DNA of 11,269 nucleotides from Tubulinosema ratisbonensis (Eukaryota > Microsporidia > Tubulinosematidae). This document shows positions 6,843 to 11,269 of the stretch, one piece after another. The stretch covers positions 1-11,269 of the forward strand of contig RCSS01000290.1 of assembly GCA_004000155.1 (NCBI GenBank), read 5' to 3'. Below the pieces are notes generated by a model. The model was not told the DNA's origin. It was given only the letters and a program-made list of their open reading frames with translations, and made no database searches. The translations under genes and the position numbers were made by a program. How positions within the stretch are numbered: the stretch's first letter is position 1; every line of letters starts with the position of its first letter.

Positions 6843-7452
6843 ATGACAAATAAGATTAATCGATCATTTAATGATTAAAATTTGATTTAATTATTCTTCT
6901 CCTTTTTCAAAAAAATTAGTTTTATTGGTAAATATGAAATAGAATTTATTAATAAACAGTTCTTTTTTATTTACTTTAACAAAGTTGCTCTTTTAGAAAA
7001 CAAAACAATTAATGGTAAAATAGTTTTAAATAGATTAAAAATTCTTTACTACTAATTTAAAATGGATTGTGTAACATATTCTAAAAGATATACTTTTAAT
7101 AAAGTATATTTGGTAATTTTTAGACAATGGAGAAATTTTGATAATTCAAACTTCTAATGCAAAGAAATTTATTTTTTTTTAAAACCACTTAATACAAAAC
7201 TTAATTAATTTTTATATTAAGTGATTTTTTAAAAATTTAAAATCTTTAAAAAACCAAGTATTTTGAATAAAACAGAATTATATTTTATCCTTTTAAAAAT
7301 TAAAACTTCACTTCTATGAAAAATTTTTTTGGTAAACTACATAACAATGAAACTAATACCAAAGAAATACATATTAAATACTATTTTTTTAGTAATTACT
7401 TCTATCTGACTGATTGAGACATTTTTTAAAATGGTATTTATGAGACTTTAAA
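6843..7452 (+). pseudogene. decayed ORF of about 200 codons, unknown family
   Basis: One + frame, beginning ATG at 6843, stays unusually open to a TAA near 7449, with about ten in-frame stops in roughly 200 codons. The longest piece, 54 codons at 6891-7052, reads like real protein (SFIGKYEIEFINKQFFFIYF, then NKVALLENKTING and KIVLNRLKILYY). Further same-frame pieces follow: MDCVTYSKRYTFNKVYLVIF at 7062 onward, then KFKIFKKPSILNKTELYFIL, and MKLIPKKYILNTIFLVITSI at 7347. Other frames also contain coding-like pieces at 7316-7417 and 7453-7542, as if frameshifts followed. It is divergent from the 43-residue gene. No homologue is recognised, and conservation elsewhere was not tested. Confidence 0.4.
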
Positions 7453-7680
7453 ATGAAAAATAATTTTTTTAGTATTTATTCAATTCCAAGAATATGGGTT
7501 AATATAAATTCACCAGCTCGTAGAAACAAAATTCTACTATAAGATCAAATAAAAGGAAAGAAGATGTAAGTTTTATTAAAAATAGTACTTATTTTTTTTG
7601 ATAGAGCCCTTTTTTACCTAATTTTTTTCGCCTTGATTCGTCACATCATGATAAAAATATAAACTAAAAATTTTAATGGT

Positions 7681-7796
7681 ACAAAATCAGATCCTATAAT
7701 CAAAGCCTACAAGGCAAGGTAGACCTAGGAAGTCAAAAGAGTGCACGAGGGTGAGTTTTAGCGGGCGAAAGACTTGCAATTTCTTGAGCTATGCAC
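7681..7796. other. GC-richer island, possible ncRNA or foreign relic
   Basis: About 42 percent G+C over 120 bases, in DNA otherwise near 20-25 percent. GTGCA at 7741-7745 can pair with TGCAC at 7792-7796, and GCCT-ACA-AGGC near 7705 forms a small hairpin. On the minus strand, 7687-7788 is an open stretch of 33 codons between stops (containing FRPLKLTLVHSFDFLGLPCL). It does not match the conserved cores of 5S rRNA, tRNA, U6, SRP or RNase P RNA that I can recall. It may be a structural RNA, a coding relic or a captured fragment. Confidence 0.3.
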
Positions 7797-8525
7797 AATT
7801 ATGTATAAACATATTTTACAGTACGTTTCTTTTAACTATGTAGTATACTTTATAAAGAATGCATGGTGAAATGATCTTCGTATAAATTTCCTATCCTTAG
7901 GCAGCAAAAAAAAATATAAAATCAGAAAAAAATGAAATTAATTATAATTTATAAATTAAGTTTGAGTCTCAATCATATATGTTACTAATAATTCTAAATA
8001 GTTTACATTCGTAAAAATTGAGCAAAGTAAATGTCCACAGTTTCTCTTCTTTTTATGATTAGCTCTGTAATCTCAATTGAACTTTTGAGTAAGTCGAAGA
8101 TATGATTTAAATTTAATTTCTTTATCTTCTATAAGGTATATAATAATCTTGACAAATTAACGTTCGTTAGTTTCGTTCTTTTGTTAAGTGACCATGGTAT
8201 TCTAGGGTCTGAAGGTTTTTCCGATATCCCAAAATGAGACTCTTTGTTTTATTTAATTTTTTTATTGTTATTAAAAATATAATTATTCATATTATTTTAA
8301 AAATTTCCTTTTTATACTTAATTTTTCCTGTTACTTTGGGCAGGAATATTACTTTTGGTATTTTCGACAGTGACCGAAGATAAAAATTTGATTTTTGTTG
8401 TACTTAGAATACAAAAGAAAATTCTTACAATACAAGATTAAACTTCAGCGCATTTATTGGAGGACAAGAAATATTCAAAAGATTATTTAATGTTCCAATA
8501 AAATTAATTGAAGAATAAAAATTAA

Positions 8526-8756
8526 TGCATAATCTTTTTCTTCATTAAATTTATTTTTACCAATGATTTATTTATTAGTATTAAAAACACGTTTAATCAG
8601 GACAAAATTAATGCAATAATGACATTATGTAATTTTTATAATGATAACTACCCAAATAAAACGTGCTTTATTCGAGATTTCGTAAATTTAGCCATATCAT
8701 CTGCGAGAAATAATACCCTTTCCTTAAAATTTAAGATACATAAATACCTTTTTTAG
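8526..8756 (+). pseudogene. 76-codon open frame, probable gene relic
   Basis: The longest open stretch in the gene-poor region: 76 sense codons between TAA (8523) and TAG (8754-8756). The first ATG comes only at codon 32, so it is not a complete ORF of note. The later part reads like protein (NTFNQDKINAIMTLCNFYND and FIRDFVNLAISSARNNTLSL). An overlapping minus stretch of 34 codons (8648-8752) is also coding-like. By composition a run this long has a roughly one-in-three expectation somewhere in this 3 kb over six frames, so the evidence is weak without a homologue. Confidence 0.25.
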
Positions 8757-8915
8757 CGAAGTTCTAGGCCTGTTTCATAATCAAAAATAATAAATTGTAA
8801 ATGCTTAAATTTTTTTTTATTGATGTGAGAAAATACTTCATTATATTAGGGGTTGGATTTATTTTTCATTAATATAAAAATAATTGTCAGAATTTTTCGA
8901 AGAAAGTCTATGTGA

Positions 8916-9501
8916 ATGCTATATAACTACTTAACCAGAGGGAACGCTACAAAAGTTTCACCACCAATTCATATGCTAGATTTAGGTATTCTATCAAAAG
9001 GGTTGGGTTATANAATTCAATACTTCTATGATTATCAAAGCATTTGAATCGTATTGTGAAACTCTTCTTATAGGTTAAATGTTTTATAACGTTTCGCAAA
9101 TGTCATTAACTGCATTAGAAATAAAATTATCAGGTTTCCTTAAGATAAAAGTTTCCGTATCATTCAAAGATTTTAACCTAGGCAGAGTTCACATAGCTTC
9201 ATTAAATTGTTTTGATGTTTATTTGTGATTATTACTAGGGGATGATCATGCTTCAACAAATCTTTATTTTATTTTATTACTGTATAATAATTTTCTCGCT
9301 TTAGTTGGGAAATTATTGTGATTGTGATTGAAAGATCCTAAATCCTCACCATCTAGTTTGTTTTTATCCTAGTTTATTATTTTTGTTTTTAAATACCTAA
9401 CCCAGTGTATTGTCCTTGGTTTTGACATAATTGTAAATGTAATCATGCGCTATTATAACATTTTATTTCTTTTGTTTTTGATAATTTTGAATATTAGTTA
9501 G
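8916..9501 (+). pseudogene. possible decayed ORF in two frames
   Basis: From ATG at 8916, 43 codons are open to TGA at 9045-9047 (with TRGNATKVSPPIHMLDLGIL). After a frame change, ATG at 9079 opens 49 codons to 9226-9228 (with LGRVHIASLNCFDVYL). This second frame continues to TAG at 9499-9501 with only about four more internal stops in 90 codons. Base composition is slightly less AT-rich than the flanks. It converges on the 9510-10346 gene, 8 bp before its stop. No family is recognised; the pieces could be a decayed gene or chance. Confidence 0.28.
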
Positions 9502-9509
9502 AATAAAGA

Positions 9510-10346
9510 TTATAAATAACTCTCAAGATTTAGATTTTGATATGAGAAAACAAGCGAATTCAAGGAGAGGTTGATATAGGTAAATCGAAGCCATGTCGTG
9601 ACAGAATATTTTAGCGTGTTTTTTTTGTCAGAAAGATAAATATTTATTTTTTTATTTGAAAAACACTCATCTGATTTTTCACAAGGATCATTACACTTAC
9701 TTCTTTTATCTTTACTTCTACCCTTCTTCCTTTCTCTATACTCATCATCCTCATCACTTCTTCTTCTTTTACGTTTATGTCTTTTATCTTTACACTCAAT
9801 CTCTTTTTTTAGAAATTTAAGAAAATCTTTCAAAGAGTCTTCCTTTGATTCATCACTCATCCTAGAAGATTTCTTTTTTATGCTATCTAAACATTTATCA
9901 TCCACACAACATTCTGGTGCATCTTCTCCTAATGTTCTTTTACAATTAGCTATGATACTTTTTAATGATTTTATAGCATTTTGTACACATGATTTAAATT
10001 TATCAGTCTCCATAGAATTGTCACATGGCGCAGTAAAAGAATTGTTGTTTATTGGTTGAGTAAACATTGGAGAAATATTTGACATTGGGGTATTAAATTG
10101 TGAAGGGTATTGGATTGGTTGAGTGGTACTTATAGCATTATTGGTAGGTAAATTGGGTGTAGGACTACTTGGTGTAGTATAATTATTAGGAGTAGTATAA
10201 TTATTAGGTGTAGTGTATTGGGTAGGTTTAGTGATTGTACCACAATCTATTGTTTTATTTTCAGGTATGTAAATACCAGGGGCATAATTCTCAAAAGGAT
10301 TACAATTTAACTGAGAAGCATAAATCTGTGTAAAAAAGACTAACAT
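9510..10346 (-). CDS. Cys-rich secreted protein with NLS-like basic segment (278 aa)
   Basis: Residues 1-10 (MLVFFTQIYA) form a short signal peptide followed by SQLNC. Residues 38-107 are a P/T/N/Q-rich linker with a tandem PNNYTT repeat. Residues 108-185 are helical with Cys at 108, 120, 135, 146, 147, 152 and 185. Residues 184-217 are highly charged, with clusters KDKRHKRKRRR and RERKKGRSKDKRSK around an acidic SDEDDE patch, resembling a bipartite nuclear-localisation signal. Cys at 218, 222 and 228 follow. The last 46 residues (233-278) differ in composition and may be a readthrough tail (see findings). A secreted protein with an NLS is the layout of a host-nucleus-targeted effector, but this is an inference; the basic patch could equally bind nucleic acid or spore-wall polyanions. 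No CCC lies near the start. Confidence 0.78.
   Translation of the reverse strand: MLVFFTQIYASQLNCNPFENYAPGIYIPENKTIDCGTITKPTQYTTPNNYTTPNNYTTPSSPTPNLPTNNAISTTQPIQYPSQFNTPMSNISPMFTQPINNNSFTAPCDNSMETDKFKSCVQNAIKSLKSIIANCKRTLGEDAPECCVDDKCLDSIKKKSSRMSDESKEDSLKDFLKFLKKEIECKDKRHKRKRRRSDEDDEYRERKKGRSKDKRSKCNDPCEKSDECFSNKKINIYLSDKKNTLKYSVTTWLRFTYINLSLNSLVFSYQNLNLESYL
10174..10227 (-). repeat. 18 bp tandem repeat, two perfect and one degenerate copy
   Basis: GTAGTATAATTATTAGG with one varying last base repeats at 10174-10191 and 10192-10209, followed by a degenerate third copy at 10210-10227. On the coding (minus) strand each unit encodes PNNYTT, so the array is an in-frame minisatellite in the linker of the secreted protein and could vary in length between isolates without breaking the frame. 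Confidence 0.75.
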
Positions 10347-10640
10347 TCTTTTTGTTGAGTTGTGTTAATATTTTATTTATCAAAACTATTTGTTTCACTT
10401 TCAAACAAAAAAGATTTAAAAAATAAATTTATTTATTAACCATGTAGAGCGAAGCATAAAAGCATTTGAAATTTATCAAAAGACAAGGATATTTTATTAA
10501 ACCATGCAATTCTACATTTTTCTTATTTCTTAATTAACAGTAAATCCTTTTCTTGTGTTTTTAATATAACTCTAATTAATTTAAAAATATATTTTATTAA
10601 ATATTTTATTCTTTTAAATATTCTAATAAAATTTTTTAAT
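10347..10640. other. intergenic, divergent promoter region
   Basis: About 290 bp between the divergent starts of the secreted-protein gene (10346, -) and the 76-residue gene (10641, +). It is very AT-rich near 10560-10640 and has no gene, RNA or strong inverted repeat that I can see. It presumably carries the promoters of both genes. Confidence 0.5.
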
Positions 10641-10871
10641 ATGAAAACTGAAATAAAAGAAGCAATTCAAAATAGAAATATCCAATTTCTTTTAGATTAC
10701 AACTATAAAGAAATAAACCCATCAGAAGTAGAAGAAATATACAATTTAATTAATGATTATCTTTTATTAGAGATAGAATTAGTAAATTTAACTGAAGATA
10801 TTTTATTAAATTTATNATCTTTTGATAAATCAATGCTTAAACCAGTAAAAGGATGTTATAAAGTAGAATAA
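10641..10871 (+). CDS. small hypothetical protein (76 aa)
   Basis: The ORF begins ATG at 10641 and has no signal peptide. It is acidic and helical: MKTEIKEAIQNRN, then a leucine/isoleucine-rich amphipathic region (about 30-58), ending in a basic KPVKGCYKVE. The layout suggests a small cytosolic or nuclear subunit; no family is recognised. Codon 59 contains an N at 10816 (TNA): A or G would make a stop, C or T would give Ser or Leu, so integrity depends on that base. The stop lies 8 bp from the stop of the convergent gene at 10880, a compact tail-to-tail arrangement typical of microsporidian core genes. Its composition is less like a secreted protein than its leftward neighbours. Confidence 0.6.
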   Translation: MKTEIKEAIQNRNIQFLLDYNYKEINPSEVEEIYNLINDYLLLEIELVNLTEDILLNLXSFDKSMLKPVKGCYKVE

Positions 10872-10879
10872 AATAACAT

Positions 10880-11269
10880 TTATTTAATATATTTTTTTAG
10901 TATTTTTCTTACTTCTTTAGTAAATTCTTTCATTCTTGGTGTATTTCCTAGTTGTAATAATTCATAATTATTATTTCTAAAATTTACTGTTAATGATTCA
11001 GTTATTTCATTAAAAGTATTGCTTTGTAAATCATCTTCATTTGTTACACTGCTTAGTTTTGTTTTATTTTTTGTTTTTCTTCTGTTCAATGCTAGAGAGT
11101 CATTTTCTTTATTTTTTATTAGTTGATTATTTTCTTTATTTTTTATGATTATTTCTTCTTTATTTAATTGGTTAGTTTTTAAATCATTTTTAATTGTCTC
11201 CTTTTTTTCAATTTCTAAAGCTTTTAAATTATTTTCATTTATTTCTTTGTTAATTTTTTCTTTTATGAT
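10880..11269 (-). CDS. C-terminal part of a larger Lys/Asn/Glu-rich protein (partial)
   Basis: The frame is open from the window edge (11269) to TAA at 10880-10882, giving 129 residues of C-terminus; the true start lies outside the window. There is no ATG near 11089, only a TTG codon, so a gene starting there is not supported. The visible protein is first a charged, probably coiled-coil or disordered stretch (EIEKKETIKNDLK and neighbours) with two 9-residue repeats (IKNKENNQL, IKNKENDSL). It then becomes a more globular Ser/Thr/Asn stretch and a basic C-terminal helix (GNTPRMKEFTKEVRKILKKY). The family is not recognised; the C-terminal helix looks like the conserved part and could be a binding motif. 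It converges on the 76-residue gene. Confidence 0.6.
   Translation of the reverse strand: MIKEKINKEINENNLKALEIEKKETIKNDLKTNQLNKEEIIIKNKENNQLIKNKENDSLALNRRKTKNKTKLSSVTNEDDLQSNTFNEITESLTVNFRNNNYELLQLGNTPRMKEFTKEVRKILKKYIK
11093..11146 (-). repeat. 27 bp tandem repeat, two copies
   Basis: Units at 11093-11119 and 11120-11146 share an identical 18 bp core (ATTTTCTTTATTTTTTAT at 11102-11119 and 11129-11146) and encode the 9-residue units IKNKENDSL and IKNKENNQL. The duplication is in frame within the partial gene. Confidence 0.65.

Larger units (their letters stand above)
7453..9509. other. 2 kb without an intact gene; coding-like relics
   Basis: No intact gene is present. Short open stretches recur on +: 7453-7542 (29 codons), 8031-8105 and 8106-8237 (24 and 43 codons), 8322-8441 (39), 8526-8756 (76), 8916-9047 (43) and 9079-9228 (49). 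The 9079 frame then continues to 9501 with few stops. Coding-like minus stretches overlap at 7687-7788, 8135-8256 and 8648-8752, so the strand of any original gene is uncertain. No domain is recognised. At this base composition the individual stretches are not statistically exceptional over 2 kb in six frames. A GC-richer island lies at 7681-7796, and one N occurs at 9013. Confidence 0.4.

Noticed and set aside
7596..7615. GATAGAGCCCTTTTTTACC, resembling the outer end of the transposon repeat
   Set aside because: Only seven bases match, and no partner repeat is found nearby.
9181..9240. FDVYL and LLLGDDHAS in the + frame, resembling the protease-RT junction of LTR retrotransposons
   Set aside because: The match is short and broken by a stop, and no active-site or RT motif is found upstream or downstream.
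10880..11089. 69-residue minus ORF taken as a complete gene
   Set aside because: Its first codon is TTG and the frame is open upstream to the window edge, so it is only the end of a larger gene.

Overview
The window is very AT-rich eukaryotic DNA. Several features point to a microsporidian genome, probably one of the large, transposon-bearing ones (Hamiltosporidium-like): short intronless ORFs, many short proteins with a signal peptide but no recognisable domain, CCC triplets just upstream of several start codons, a Merlin/ISXO2-type DNA transposon relic, and two genes ending tail to tail 8 bp apart. The lineage call is an inference from style; no marker gene (rRNA, tRNA, ribosomal protein) is present.

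Layout. 1-480 is intergenic with a hairpin at 353-391. 481-765 (+) looks like a decayed ORF converging on the secreted-protein gene 777-1586 (-). 1710-3025 is a decayed Merlin/ISXO2 transposon: a transposase broken by many frameshifts but still showing its D, D and E motifs, framed by terminal inverted repeats at 1724-1741 and 2995-3012, with two strong hairpins in its 3' part. 3303-5153 (-) is a long predicted secreted protein of unknown family. 5202-6007 holds a short CCC-preceded relic and little else. 6008-6412 (-) and 6674-6805 (-) are a small secreted protein and a 43-residue single-pass membrane protein. 6806-9509 is a 2.7 kb stretch without an intact gene, containing coding-like relics mostly on + and a GC-richer island near 7681-7796. 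9510-10346 (-) encodes a Cys-rich secreted protein with a strongly basic, nuclear-localisation-like segment. 10641-10871 (+) and the partial gene 10880-11269 (-) converge at the right edge and look like housekeeping-type, non-secreted proteins.

The five intact minus-strand genes between 777 and 10346 all begin with a hydrophobic leader or membrane anchor. The region therefore reads as a lineage-specific secretome or host-interaction cluster interspersed with decayed genes and a dead transposon, not as a pathway or operon. No previously known multi-gene system is recognisable. The best leads are the secreted protein with an NLS-like segment, the overlooked 43-residue membrane protein, and the complete transposon boundaries.
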